A stretch of DNA of 64,000 nt. Origin: Nevskiaceae bacterium (GTDB taxonomy: Bacteria; Pseudomonadota; Gammaproteobacteria; Nevskiales; Nevskiaceae). Location of the stretch: NCBI GenBank assembly GCA_004298465.1, contig SCRT01000007.1:248001-312000 (forward strand), written 5' to 3'. Below are positions 25,938 to 35,085 of this stretch, in pieces. Both the position numbers and the translations under genes were made by a program. Below the pieces are notes generated by a model, which had not been told where the DNA came from, ran no database searches, and saw only the letters and a list, made by a program, of their open reading frames with translations. Each line of letters starts with the position of its first letter. The first letter of the stretch is position 1.

Positions 25938-26972
25938 CTAGCGGCCCAGATCCGTAAAGTTCTTGACAGGGAACGTCAAGTTCAAAGTGGAAACAAACGC
26001 CGTCGGGTCCCGCGGCAGCGGCAAGGGATCCGACTTCCTGACGGCTGACAGCACGGATGCGTCATAGAGCGGGTTGCCGCTCGGCTGCACGATCTGCGCC
26101 GCGAGAATGGAACCATCCTGCTGCAGCTGCACGCGCACCACGCACACAAGGGATTCGTTGATGCCCGGCGGGCGGTTCCAGTTGCCCGCGATCTTGGCGT
26201 TGATTGCAGCAGCCCATGCACTCTGCGCCGAGGCCGTCATTGCGGCACCTTCGGCGCCCAGTTGCCGGCGCAGTTCGGCAGCACGCTTTTCCTGCGCTGC
26301 CTTGGCTGCCGCTGCAGCCTTGGCTTCGGCTGCTGCCTTGGCTTTTGCTGCAGCTTCCGCCTTGGCCTTCGCTTCGGCTGCTGCCTTGGCTTTTGCCGCA
26401 GCTTCGGCCTTGGCTTTGGCTGCCGCCTTCGCTTGTTGCTCTGCTGCCTTCGCCTTGGCTTCCTGCTCAGCTTTCGCCTTCGCCTGCGCTGCGGCCTTGG
26501 CTTCCGCTTCGGCCTTGGCTGCGGCAGCCGCTTTCAGCTGCGCCTGCTTCTCGGCCTTGGCGATGGCGTCGGCTTTGGCCTTGGCTTGCTGGTCGGCCTT
26601 CTGTTGCGCGGCAGCGGCCTTGGCCTGCTGCTCGGCCTCGGCCTTTGCAGCCTCCGCTTTCGCTTCGGCTTGCCGCTGCGCCTTCGCCGCTGCTGCCACT
26701 TTCGCCTGCTCCGCTGCCGCATGCGCCCGCTGTTCAGCCTGCTGGCGAGCTTGCTGCTCGGCTTTCTGTTGCGCCTGATCCGGCTGCGGCGCCGGGGCTT
26801 CCTGCGGCGCGGCCTGCTCCAGTGCTGCAGCCTCCTGCGCATTCATGATGACGCCCTGCACCATCGGCGGTGGTTCAATCGTGCGACTGCAACGCACACC
26901 GACGAAGGCAAAGAACGCAATCGTAACGTGCAAGGCCAGAGCCAGCAGGAAATGGCGCAGCTTCAGATTCAT
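25938..26972 (-). CDS. tolA: Tol-Pal system protein TolA
   Basis: The inner-membrane energy-transducing link of Tol-Pal. The 344-residue product has one N-terminal membrane segment (LRHFLLALALHVTIAFFAF), a very long Ala/Lys/Glu-rich helical domain II (about 60-235) with low-complexity AKAKAEAAAK-like repeats, and a C-terminal domain (GNWNRPPGINESLVCVV) that contacts TolB and Pal. The repeats make this stretch prone to length variation. It overlaps tolR by ATGA. Confidence 0.95.
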   Translation of the reverse strand: MNLKLRHFLLALALHVTIAFFAFVGVRCSRTIEPPPMVQGVIMNAQEAAALEQAAPQEAPAPQPDQAQQKAEQQARQQAEQRAHAAAEQAKVAAAAKAQRQAEAKAEAAKAEAEQQAKAAAAQQKADQQAKAKADAIAKAEKQAQLKAAAAAKAEAEAKAAAQAKAKAEQEAKAKAAEQQAKAAAKAKAEAAAKAKAAAEAKAKAEAAAKAKAAAEAKAAAAAKAAQEKRAAELRRQLGAEGAAMTASAQSAWAAAINAKIAGNWNRPPGINESLVCVVRVQLQQDGSILAAQIVQPSGNPLYDASVLSAVRKSDPLPLPRDPTAFVSTLNLTFPVKNFTDLGR

Positions 26973-27442
26973 GACCGTCCGTGCTGCCGCTTGCCGGAAG
27001 CCGCGGGCGCCTGCGGCGCATCGGTAACGAAACCGATCTTCTTCGCGCCCGCGGCCTGCAATGCCGTCATGCCCACGGCCACTTCACCATACGACGCGGC
27101 CCGGTCGGCACGCACCAGTACCATGGTTTCCGGCTTGTTGCGCAGTACCGCTCCAACCCGCTGCTCGATCTCATCGCCGTCGATCGGGCGGTCCTTGTCG
27201 GTTCCGATATCCAGGAAATATCGGCCCTGCGCATCGATGGACAGTGTGACCGGCTGGTCCGTGGAGTGGATCGGCTCGGCCGACGTCTCGGGCAGCTGGA
27301 CATCCACGCCCTGCGTCAACAGCGGCGCCGTCACCATGAAGATGACGAGCAGCACGAGCATGACGTCGATATAGGGAACGATGTTGATTTCCGCCGTGCC
27401 GCGGCGCCGCCGCACGCGTCCGGTCGGGTGAACGCTGGCCAT
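26969..27442 (-). CDS. tolR: Tol-Pal system protein TolR
   Basis: An ExbD-family inner-membrane protein, part of the proton-driven TolQ-TolR motor. From the ATG at 27442 (which shares its A with the tolQ stop, TGATG) the product is 157 residues. It has a single transmembrane segment near 22-42 (IDVMLVLLVIFMVTAPLL) with the functional aspartate, then a periplasmic domain. The frame is open upstream, but that part overlaps tolQ and is not coding. Confidence 0.95.
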   Translation of the reverse strand: MASVHPTGRVRRRRGTAEINIVPYIDVMLVLLVIFMVTAPLLTQGVDVQLPETSAEPIHSTDQPVTLSIDAQGRYFLDIGTDKDRPIDGDEIEQRVGAVLRNKPETMVLVRADRAASYGEVAVGMTALQAAGAKKIGFVTDAPQAPAASGKRQHGRS

Positions 27443-28137
27443 CAGGCGCGCCCTCCTCCAACCCCGTGCAAGCCACGCTCGATGATGCCGGCGAGCTCTT
27501 CGGCAAAGGTCCCGAACCGGCCTTCGAGGTGGTCGAGCCGGGAAGCAAACAGGTTGTAGGCCACGACCGCCGGAATGGCCGCGAACAGACCGATCGCAGT
27601 CGAGATCAGCGCTTCCGCGATACCGGGCGCCACCATCGCCAGCGACGCCTGTTTGACGTTGCCGATGGCGATGAACGCTTCCATGATGCCCCACACGGTG
27701 CCGAACAAGCCGACGTAGACGGCGGTCGAACCGATGATCGCCAACACTGGTAACCCGCCTTCCAGCTTTTCGACTTCCCGCGCCTGGGAAACGCGCATCT
27801 GGCGCTGCACGGAGGCCAGCGCATCGTCTGCCGAAAGGTGGTCCGCCCCCTGCTGCTGGCGTGCAAATTCTTCGTAACCGGCTTCGAAGATCGATGACAG
27901 GCCCGTCGTCTCCTCACCGTTGGCGTGCAGCTTGTCGTAGAGATCCGTCAACGTGCCGCCGGACCAGAAACGCTCCTCGAAATCCTCGGAACTATTGCGC
28001 GTCTTCGCCAACAGACCGCGCTTCGCCAGGATGATGGTCCACGACAACACGGACGAGGAAAGGAGTACCAAAAGCACCAGCTTGACGACGACGCTGGCGT
28101 TCAGCAGCAGCCCGATGATCGAAAAGTCCTGATTCAT
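27442..28137 (-). CDS. tolQ: Tol-Pal system protein TolQ
   Basis: A 231-residue MotA/ExbB-family proton channel subunit with three membrane segments (about 15-38, 135-158, 170-195) and the conserved GTVWGIMEAFIAIG and EALISTAIGLFAAIPAV stretches. Overlaps ybgC by ATGA and tolR by one base. Confidence 0.96.
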   Translation of the reverse strand: MNQDFSIIGLLLNASVVVKLVLLVLLSSSVLSWTIILAKRGLLAKTRNSSEDFEERFWSGGTLTDLYDKLHANGEETTGLSSIFEAGYEEFARQQQGADHLSADDALASVQRQMRVSQAREVEKLEGGLPVLAIIGSTAVYVGLFGTVWGIMEAFIAIGNVKQASLAMVAPGIAEALISTAIGLFAAIPAVVAYNLFASRLDHLEGRFGTFAEELAGIIERGLHGVGGGRA

Positions 28138-28583
28138 GTCCCGCTACGCTCCGTTGTCATTCCACTTGCGGAATTTTCCATTGATCCCAGCGCCATGCGC
28201 TCACGCAACCCGGCCGGCAAGCCGCATGGACGAAAGCGCGCAGTACTCACGCACGCCACATGCGCGTGCGCCCTTGCCAGCACTGCACCATCCTCACGCA
28301 CAACCGTCTGCACGAACTCCAGGCTCGCCCGCCGGATGTTGTCGACCGCCGCATCAACTTGCAGCAGGTCATCCAGCCGCGCCGGACGCAGGTACTCCAC
28401 CGACAGTGCCGACACCGTGAAGGCAACGCCGAACTCCTGCATCAACGCCTGCTGCGACAAGCCCAGGCTCCGCACCCACTCCGTGCGCGCACGCTCGAAA
28501 TAGCGCAGATACGCTGCGTGGTACACGACGCCGGAAGCATCGGTATCTTCGTAGTAAACGCGAACGGGAATCGAGATAGGCAT
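28134..28583 (-). CDS. ybgC: Acyl-CoA thioesterase YbgC
   Basis: A 149-residue hotdog-fold thioesterase acting on acyl-CoA or acyl-ACP; first gene of the classical tol-pal operon. The catalytic region YYEDTDASGVVYHAAYLRYFERART (residues about 10-33) is conserved with its active-site Asp. The role in Tol-Pal is not known; E. coli YbgC associates with phospholipid synthesis proteins. Confidence 0.93.
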   Translation of the reverse strand: MPISIPVRVYYEDTDASGVVYHAAYLRYFERARTEWVRSLGLSQQALMQEFGVAFTVSALSVEYLRPARLDDLLQVDAAVDNIRRASLEFVQTVVREDGAVLARAHAHVACVSTARFRPCGLPAGLRERMALGSMENSASGMTTERSGT

Positions 28584-28620
28584 GACTGAGGATCAGGAAA
28601 CAGGGCAAGGCTGAGCCACG

Positions 28621-29682
28621 TTAGGGCGCCGTCGTGTCATCGCCGAACAGGTCCGCACGCTGCGCCGCAAGCGGCTTCAGCCCGTAATGTCGGTAAGCGA
28701 GCTCGCCCACCATGCGGCCGCGCGGTGTGCGGAGCAGGTAGCCCTGCTGGATCAGGTAAGGCTCCAGCACATCCTCGATCGTGTCACGCGCTTCGCCGAT
28801 TGCCGCGGCGAGGCTGTCGAGCCCGGCTGGGCCACCATCGAAACGTTCGATCAATGCCATCAGCAGACGCCGATCCATGCCGTCCAGCCCGGCCGGGTCG
28901 ACTTCCAGCATCGCCATCGCCTGTTCCGCGGCCCGCTGTGTAACGATGCCGCGGCCACGCACCTGGGCGTAGTCGCGTACGCGGCGCAGCAAGCGGTTCG
29001 CAATGCGCGGTGTGCCCCGTGCCCGACGCGCGATCTCGCTCGCGCCTTCCGGCTCGATGACAACGCCGAGAATTTGTGCAGACCGCGTGACGATCGACGC
29101 CAGATCGGCCACACCATAGAAATTCAGGCGCTGCACAATCCCGAAGCGGTCACGCAGCGGGCCGGTGAGTGCGCCGGCCCGCGTCGTCGCGCCCACCAGG
29201 GTGAACGGTGGGAGGTCGAGGCGGATGGAACGTGCTGCCGGCCCTTCGCCGACCATGATGTCAAGCTGGTAATCCTCCATCGCCGGATAGAGCACTTCCT
29301 CGATCACCGGCGAAAGGCGGTGGATTTCATCAACGAACAACACGTCGCGCGGTTCGAGGTTCGTGAGCAGTGCGGCGAGATCGCCGGGCTTCTCCAGCAC
29401 CGGGCCGGAAGTCTGCCGCAGGTTGACGCCCATTTCCGCAGCCAGGATGTGTGCCAGCGTGGTCTTGCCGAGCCCCGGCGGACCGAAGATCAGCGTATGG
29501 TCTAGCGCTTCACCGCGCTGGCGCGCCGCATCGACGAAAATCGACATCTGCTCGCACACAGCCGGCTGGCCGACATACTCTGCAAGGCGGTGCGGGCGCA
29601 GCGCCCGTTCCACCTTTTGTTCGTCGTCACTCGCCGCAGCAGCATCCACAGCGCGCGCGACATTTGCGGCTTCCAGAGTCAT
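28621..29682 (-). CDS. ruvB: Holliday junction helicase RuvB
   Basis: AAA+ motor of branch migration with RuvA. The 353-residue product has Walker [13 protein letters not shown], Walker [11 protein letters not shown], sensor and arginine finger region [18 protein letters not shown] and a C-terminal winged helix ending with the LPP-like RTPRGRMV. I use the ATG at 29682 (MTLEAANVA); a GTG at 29703 is in frame. Confidence 0.96.
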   Translation of the reverse strand: MTLEAANVARAVDAAAASDDEQKVERALRPHRLAEYVGQPAVCEQMSIFVDAARQRGEALDHTLIFGPPGLGKTTLAHILAAEMGVNLRQTSGPVLEKPGDLAALLTNLEPRDVLFVDEIHRLSPVIEEVLYPAMEDYQLDIMVGEGPAARSIRLDLPPFTLVGATTRAGALTGPLRDRFGIVQRLNFYGVADLASIVTRSAQILGVVIEPEGASEIARRARGTPRIANRLLRRVRDYAQVRGRGIVTQRAAEQAMAMLEVDPAGLDGMDRRLLMALIERFDGGPAGLDSLAAAIGEARDTIEDVLEPYLIQQGYLLRTPRGRMVGELAYRHYGLKPLAAQRADLFGDDTTAP

Positions 29683-29771
29683 TTCGCCATTGTATGCGAG
29701 CACCCTGTATCACGGCTGAACGCCAGATGAACCGGATGCCGAGGCACGCCTTTCAGCGCAGAAAGCTGCGG

Positions 29772-30365
29772 TCAGCGCATCACCTGCTTGAGCGCCGCCC
29801 GAATCAACTGGTCGGTCGCCATGCCATCTTCATAGACTGCAGCGACGAACCGCTCCGCTTCGGCAGGCTTGTAACCCAAGCTTTCCAGCGCCGCGCGCGC
29901 CTCGATACGCGCCACCCCGAAGCAGGCCGTGTCGGTATCGACGTTGATCCCGCTACCCGCATCCGCCGCGAAACGGTCGCGTAGTTCCATGACGATGCGT
30001 TCGGAAGTCTTCTTGCCGATTCCTGGTGTGCGCCGCAAGCGCGCGGCATCCCCCGTCCGTACGGCGGCGCGGAATTCGTCGGCGCTGACGCCCGACAGCA
30101 CCGCCAGCGCTACTTTCGGCCCGACGCCCGACACCTTGAGCAGTTCGCGAAACAGGGCCTTTTCACCTTCAGTACCAAACCCGTACAGAAGCTGTGCGTC
30201 CTGGCGCACCACAAAGTGGGTGTAAAGCGTGGTGGTGGCGCCGGTTTCAGGCAGGTCGTAGAACGTCGACATCGGCGCTTCGACTTCGTAGCCGACTCCG
30301 CCCACGTCGAGGATCAGTGACGGTGGGCGTTTCACCACGAGCCGCCCGGTCAGCATGCCGATCAC
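29772..30365 (-). CDS. ruvA: Holliday junction DNA-binding protein RuvA
   Basis: A 197-residue tetrameric junction-binding protein with an N-terminal OB fold (MIGMLTGRLVVKRPPSLILDVGGVGYEV), two helix-hairpin-helix motifs (LLKVSGVGPKVALAVLSG and RRTPGIGKKTSERIV) and a C-terminal RuvB-binding domain. It overlaps ruvC by ATGA. Confidence 0.96.
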   Translation of the reverse strand: MIGMLTGRLVVKRPPSLILDVGGVGYEVEAPMSTFYDLPETGATTTLYTHFVVRQDAQLLYGFGTEGEKALFRELLKVSGVGPKVALAVLSGVSADEFRAAVRTGDAARLRRTPGIGKKTSERIVMELRDRFAADAGSGINVDTDTACFGVARIEARAALESLGYKPAEAERFVAAVYEDGMATDQLIRAALKQVMR

Positions 30366-30946
30366 GCCACGTAGCTCCGGTAACCTTCGCCGCGCACCGG
30401 CCGCCGGGTCGCTTTGACCGGCGCCTCAACGTCGCGCATCCGTGAGTGGCACAGCGCGATGGCGAGCGCATCCGCCGCATCGGGCTGCAGGGGTTCATGC
30501 AGTGCCAGCAGCGCGCGCACGAGGTACTGAACCTGGCGCTTTTCGGCACGGCCGTTGCCGACGATGGTGGACTTGATCTGTGCCGGCGCGTATTCGTGTA
30601 CTTCAAGGCCCGCTTGCGCCAGCGCCAGCAGCGCCACGCCGCGTGCATGACCGAGCACCAGCGCGGAGTTCACGTTGCGCCGCACGAACACGGATTCGAC
30701 GGCCACCTCGTCCGGGTGCTGCGCAGCGAGGACATCTGCCAGGGCCGCATAAATGACCTTGAGGCGTTCAGCGAGAGCCGCTGCTGGCCGGCAGCGGATG
30801 GCCCCACTGGCGACATGCACGACGCGCGGGCCGCTGACTTCGATCACACCGTATCCGGTGATGCGCGAACCCGGGTCAACGCCAAGGATGCGCAGCGACC
30901 GGGTCGCACCACCGCGCACCGCAACCGTGGTTCCGTAGATCGCCAC
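30362..30946 (-). CDS. ruvC: Holliday junction resolvase RuvC
   Basis: An endonuclease that cuts Holliday junctions symmetrically. Acidic catalytic residues lie in LGVDPGSRITGYG (Asp), VAVESVFVRRNVNSALVLGHARG (Glu) and the C-terminal DAADALAIALCH (Asp pair). The GTG at 30946 overlaps the yebC stop (TGAGTG). This adds about 16 residues before the usual start, so a later start is possible although none is an ATG close by. Confidence 0.94.
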   Translation of the reverse strand: MAIYGTTVAVRGGATRSLRILGVDPGSRITGYGVIEVSGPRVVHVASGAIRCRPAAALAERLKVIYAALADVLAAQHPDEVAVESVFVRRNVNSALVLGHARGVALLALAQAGLEVHEYAPAQIKSTIVGNGRAEKRQVQYLVRALLALHEPLQPDAADALAIALCHSRMRDVEAPVKATRRPVRGEGYRSYVA

Positions 30947-31681
30947 TCAGCCTTCTGCTTCCGCCGGCAGGCGCGCGTTGTGCCATACCGTCTGGACGTC
31001 ATCCAGCGTATCGAGCTGCTCGATGAGGGACTTCAGGCCCTCCGCCGCCTCGCCTGCGATGTCGACGAAGGCATCCGGGCGCATCACGACATCAGCGGAG
31101 ATCGCTTCCAGCCCAAGCGCGTCCAGCGCCTTCTTCACCGCTTCCAGCGCATCCGGCGCCATGATCACTTCCGTGAAGCCATCCTCGGTGACGACATCAT
31201 CCGCCCCGCCCTCCAGTGCTGCATCGAGGATCTTGTCCTCCAGCGCGGCATCAGCACGGATGTCGTAGATGATCTCGCCGACCTGGTGGAACTGGAACGC
31301 GACAGAGCCGCTGGTGCCAAGGCTGCCGCCAAAGTGCGTGAAGGCGTGGCGGATATCGGCGACGGTGCGCGTGGAATTGTCCGTCATGCAGTCCACCATC
31401 ACGGCGATGCCGCCGGGCGCGTAACCCTCGTAGCGGACTTCTTCCATCACCTGCCCGTCCAGCTCGCCGGCGCCGCGCTTCGTGGCCCGCGCGATGGTGT
31501 CCTTCGGCATGTTGGCCGCAACCGCCTTTTCCATGGCCAGCCGCAGGCGCGAGTTCCCCGTCGGGTCACTGCCGCCGGCGCGCGCCGCGACGGTGATTTC
31601 GCGGATCAGCTTGGTGAACGCCTTAGCCCGCACGGCATCCGCTGCGTTCTTGCGTGCCGCGATGGTCGGACCTCTACCCAT
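30947..31681 (-). CDS. yebC: YebC/PmpR family regulatory protein
   Basis: A 244-residue protein starting MGRGPTIAARKNAADAVRAK; full length with the three-domain TACO1-like fold. Members are described as transcription regulators or as factors relieving ribosome stalling. It is placed before ruvC, as in most gammaproteobacteria. Confidence 0.94.
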   Translation of the reverse strand: MGRGPTIAARKNAADAVRAKAFTKLIREITVAARAGGSDPTGNSRLRLAMEKAVAANMPKDTIARATKRGAGELDGQVMEEVRYEGYAPGGIAVMVDCMTDNSTRTVADIRHAFTHFGGSLGTSGSVAFQFHQVGEIIYDIRADAALEDKILDAALEGGADDVVTEDGFTEVIMAPDALEAVKKALDALGLEAISADVVMRPDAFVDIAGEAAEGLKSLIEQLDTLDDVQTVWHNARLPAEAEG

Positions 31682-31716
31682 AAAGTGCCTCTACGTTGTC
31701 AAAAGACCCTGGGGAT

Positions 31717-32310
31717 TCAGAAATCCACGCGCAAGCCGATATGCCAGCCCTGATCCGGTGCATGCGCTACCAGATTGTAGCGTGCGCCCTCTACCGGCAG
31801 CTGGATGCGGCGATAGCCGGCGTAGATCGTCGCCTGCCGCAACACGCGGTAGTTCAGGTCCGCGCCGTATTGCAGGTAACGCTGGTAATCGCCCGGCGCC
31901 AGCACGCCCGGCGCATACCAGATTTCGGCACTTACGCCCACACGATTGAACCGTGGCAGATAGTAGTTGACCTGCCCACCCAGCGCGACGCCGCCGCCAT
32001 CGAAGTGCGTACGGTCGGCAAAGAAGCCGCGCACACCCACGCCCGCCGTCGCACCTGGTACGCCCAGGTCTCCGGTTGCCAGCAGGTTCGCGTAAAGGAA
32101 GCGCAGGTGATCATGCGCATTCTGTCCGTCGTAGATGAACCCGGCACCCGCCTGCGTGGAGGGCGACTGGCTGACCGGCATGCTACCGAACAGGTTGACG
32201 CTGTAGCCGTTGAAGTCGGCGCCGAGCTGCTGCGCGGCAGCGCCGTGCATCCAGCCCAGCGTGACCGCGCACAACGAAATGGCGGACAACAGTTTCCAGT
32301 AATTTTTCAC
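31717..32310 (-). CDS. YfaZ-family outer-membrane beta-barrel protein
   Basis: A 197-residue exported protein with a signal peptide ending AHGAAA-QQ near residue 26 and alternating amphipathic strands finishing with an aromatic C-terminus (WHIGLRVDF), the usual signature for outer-membrane insertion. Pattern and length resemble the YfaZ family, whose function is unknown. The upstream 275 bp (32311-32585) probably holds its promoter; I see no other gene there. Confidence 0.75.
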   Translation of the reverse strand: MKNYWKLLSAISLCAVTLGWMHGAAAQQLGADFNGYSVNLFGSMPVSQSPSTQAGAGFIYDGQNAHDHLRFLYANLLATGDLGVPGATAGVGVRGFFADRTHFDGGGVALGGQVNYYLPRFNRVGVSAEIWYAPGVLAPGDYQRYLQYGADLNYRVLRQATIYAGYRRIQLPVEGARYNLVAHAPDQGWHIGLRVDF

Positions 32311-32585
32311 GGGCAGTCCTCTCGATCAAGGGCATCAGGAAAACCGATCTTCGGCGACCGGCCATCGCAGAAACGGAGGCAATCCGGGCTTTGTCCACAA
32401 TGGAGTTGTCGCGAATTACCCACACTTCAAGACTACAGGGTAACTCTGTGCTTTCCCACAGGAAAGTCCAGAGCGTGCATCCGCAGCCCACCACATCGAC
32501 CAGCCGGCGGCGACACGTACGCCGCCGCTATACCCAGTGCCGCCGGGCAGCCCCTCGCAATACGGGGCATGAAGACCGGGTTTTT

Positions 32586-34037
32586 TCAGGCCTTGCGCGC
32601 CTTGTTCGCGGAATGGATCGCATGCCCGTCGACCGCCAGCGCCGCCTCGTGGAAGGTTTCCGCAAGCGACGGGTGGGCGTGCATGGTGAGCTGGATATCT
32701 TCCGTGACGGCGCCGAACTCCAGCGCCAGCACGGCCTCGGCCAGCAGCTCCGACACGTACGGGCCGATCATGTGAACGCCGAGAATGCGATCGGTTTTCG
32801 CATCCGAGATGAACTTGATGGTGCCGGCAGCCTGTTCCATGGCGCGCGCGCGGCCGTTGGCGACGAAAGAGCTGGTGCCGACCTTGATGTCGTGGCCTTC
32901 CTGCTTCGCCTGTTCCTCGCTCAACCCCACCCAGGCGATTTCCGGTGCGGTGTAGATCACGGACGGAACTGCGCGGTAATTCACTTCGCTCTTCTGGCCG
33001 GCGAGTTGCTCGGCCAGCGCCACGCCTTCCTCGATCGCCTTGTGCGCGAGCATGGCGCCGCCGGTGACATCGCCCACGGCGTAGATGCCGGCTGCGGAAG
33101 TCCGGTAGTTCGCGTCGATCTTCACAAAACCGCGCTCGGTGAGTTCAACCCCGGCCACCTCGCAACCGAGGTTCTCCGTATACGGACGGCGGCCTACGGC
33201 GACGATGAGCTTGTCGAAGCTTTCCTTTTCGGCCTTGCCGTCGCGTTCGAACGTGACTTCCACGTTCTTCTTCGTGGCTTTCACGCCGACGACTTTCGCG
33301 CCGAGGCGGATATCCAGCCCCTGCTTCGTCAGGGTGCGCAGCGCTTCCTTGGAAATCTGCGCATCGACCATCGGCAGAAAGCCCGGCAGGGCTTCGAGAA
33401 TCACGACTTCGGCCCCCAGGCGCGACCACACGCTGCCCAGCTCCACGCCGATGACGCCGGCGCCGATGATGCCCAAGCGTTTCGGCACGGCAGAGAATTC
33501 CAGCGCGCCCCAGGAGTCGACGACGCGCTCGCCGTCGAAAGGCGCGATCTTGCGCAGTTCCACCGGCGCGGAACCGGTGGCGATGACGATGTGCTTTGCG
33601 CTGTAGGTGGCCTGCGTCTTGCCACCATTGGATGTGTAGCCGACCTTGCCGCCGCCCAGCAGCGTGCCGCGGCCGAACAGCCCGGTGACCTTGTTGGCCT
33701 TGAACAGCAACTGCACGCCGCCGGCATTCGCCTTGCTGACTTCCGCGCGCCGCGCCTGCATGGCCGCGAGGTCGAGCGACAGCTTGCCGACACCGATGCC
33801 GTGGCGCGAAAACTCGGTCGCCGCACGGTGGTACAGCTCGGAGGATTCCAGCAGGGCCTTGGAGGGGATGCAGCCCGCGTTCAGGCACGTGCCGCCGAAG
33901 CTCGGCGTGCCGTCGTGGTTGACCCAGCTGTCGATGCACAGGGCGCGCATGCCCAGCTGTGCGGCTCGGATCGCGGTCGGATAGCCACCGGGTCCGCCAC
34001 CCACGACGATGACGTCGAATTCTTCTGCTGCGCTCAT
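32586..34037 (-). CDS. lpdA: Dihydrolipoyl dehydrogenase (E3)
   Basis: A flavoprotein that reoxidises dihydrolipoamide in 2-oxoacid dehydrogenase complexes. The 483-residue product has the FAD motif VVGGGPGGYPTA, the redox disulphide GGTCLNAGCIPSKALL near residue 50, the NAD motif GIIGAGVIGVELGS and the C-terminal base HAHPSLAETFHEA. No E1 or E2 gene lies beside it in this window, so the partner complex cannot be assigned. Confidence 0.96.
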   Translation of the reverse strand: MSAAEEFDVIVVGGGPGGYPTAIRAAQLGMRALCIDSWVNHDGTPSFGGTCLNAGCIPSKALLESSELYHRAATEFSRHGIGVGKLSLDLAAMQARRAEVSKANAGGVQLLFKANKVTGLFGRGTLLGGGKVGYTSNGGKTQATYSAKHIVIATGSAPVELRKIAPFDGERVVDSWGALEFSAVPKRLGIIGAGVIGVELGSVWSRLGAEVVILEALPGFLPMVDAQISKEALRTLTKQGLDIRLGAKVVGVKATKKNVEVTFERDGKAEKESFDKLIVAVGRRPYTENLGCEVAGVELTERGFVKIDANYRTSAAGIYAVGDVTGGAMLAHKAIEEGVALAEQLAGQKSEVNYRAVPSVIYTAPEIAWVGLSEEQAKQEGHDIKVGTSSFVANGRARAMEQAAGTIKFISDAKTDRILGVHMIGPYVSELLAEAVLALEFGAVTEDIQLTMHAHPSLAETFHEAALAVDGHAIHSANKARKA

Positions 34038-34138
34038 GAAAACTTCTCGTTCGGGGATTGCGTCATTGTAACGTCGCCCATGGCGCGCTACCGCAAAGCC
34101 CTTGAGCCGCGCCTGTCGGCTGTCAGCCCCTGGAGGTG

Positions 34139-34200
34139 CTGAATAATTGTTGCGAGCGAAGACAGGTCGCGCGAGATGTCGAGCGCGGCAGGTTATTCAG
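34139..34200. repeat. 62-bp palindrome-ended intergenic element
   Basis: Bounded by an exact 8-bp inverted repeat, CTGAATAA (34139-34146) and TTATTCAG (34193-34200). The right end and about 33 bp of the interior recur at 39-71 at the other end of the window (about 29/33 identical). The maoC-like gene's stop codon lies inside the right inverted repeat. It could be a REP- or MITE-like unit; no transposase is associated. Confidence 0.55.
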
Positions 34201-35081
34201 AGTCTCCCCAGCGTGCCTTCCAGGTACAGCCGGTCGTGATGCCCGGCCAGCACGAACTCCACGGAGTCGTTGTCGCAGCGTGAACGCAGCTCGCACATCG
34301 CCGGCAGCAACAGCGGGCTGCGGAAGCGCAATTCCATGCGTTGCGCGCTGAGGCCGTGCGCCTCCTCCAGCGCCCCGAGGCAGCGCGCCGCACTCCACAT
34401 GCCGTGGGCAATGGCGCGCCGGAAGCCGAACAGCCGTGCAGTCGCGGCGTACAGGTGGATGGGATTGAAGTCACCCGACACGCGCGCGTAGCGCCGCCCG
34501 ACATCAGCCGTCGCATCCACCGGTTCCCGCCGGTCGAGCTTCGGCACCGGAGCTGGCTTGTGCGTGGCCGCCGGCCTGGCACTGCGCATGCGGTACAGGT
34601 AGGTGCTCACGCCGATCCACAGGCGCCGGCCGTCCGATCCCGACGCTTCCGTGACGACTTCGAATTCCAGCCCGCGATGTGTGACTTCGCTGTTGCCGAA
34701 CCACACCGCCAGGTCGATGCGACGCTGCGCCGCAATCGGCTCGATCTGCTCGAAACGGTTCGCCAGATGCACCAGCCCGAGCATCGGCAGCGGAAATTCC
34801 GGGCGGCTCATCAGCCACAGCTGCAGCGTCTCACCCATGACGTGCGGGTAGGTCAGTGGCAGTGTGGCGGCGCTGCGCAGGCCGCATACGCGGCGATAGG
34901 CCGCCAGTTGCTCCGGTTCGGCAACGACAGCCCGCACACATACGCCAGCAGGCTTGATCTGCGGCGTGCCCCGCGGGCGCCGGACGGCCGTGACCGCCGC
35001 CCGCAACAGTGCGGCGCCGGCCCCCGGCAGCGCATCGAGAACCTGCAGCGGCCGGGATGGCACCAAATCCGCTTCTGCCAT
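34197..35081 (-). CDS. MaoC-like acyl dehydratase
   Basis: A 294-residue double-hotdog protein. The C-terminal half carries the hydratase-2 motif, seen as GDFNPIHLYAATARLFGFRRAIAHGM (catalytic Asp and His) near residues 200-225. It probably hydrates or dehydrates a 2-enoyl/3-hydroxyacyl thioester. It sits 4 bp after a FabG-type reductase and after a thiolase, so the three could run a short acyl-chain extension or degradation cycle. The stop codon lies in the palindromic repeat at 34139-34200. Confidence 0.85.
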   Translation of the reverse strand: MAEADLVPSRPLQVLDALPGAGAALLRAAVTAVRRPRGTPQIKPAGVCVRAVVAEPEQLAAYRRVCGLRSAATLPLTYPHVMGETLQLWLMSRPEFPLPMLGLVHLANRFEQIEPIAAQRRIDLAVWFGNSEVTHRGLEFEVVTEASGSDGRRLWIGVSTYLYRMRSARPAATHKPAPVPKLDRREPVDATADVGRRYARVSGDFNPIHLYAATARLFGFRRAIAHGMWSAARCLGALEEAHGLSAQRMELRFRSPLLLPAMCELRSRCDNDSVEFVLAGHHDRLYLEGTLGRL

Positions 35082-35085
35082 CGCC

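Noticed and set aside
26074..27374. Long Ala/Cys/Leu-rich plus-strand frames antisense to tolA and tolR
   Set aside because: They are the complement of the Ala/Lys/Glu-rich repeats of TolA and not independent genes.
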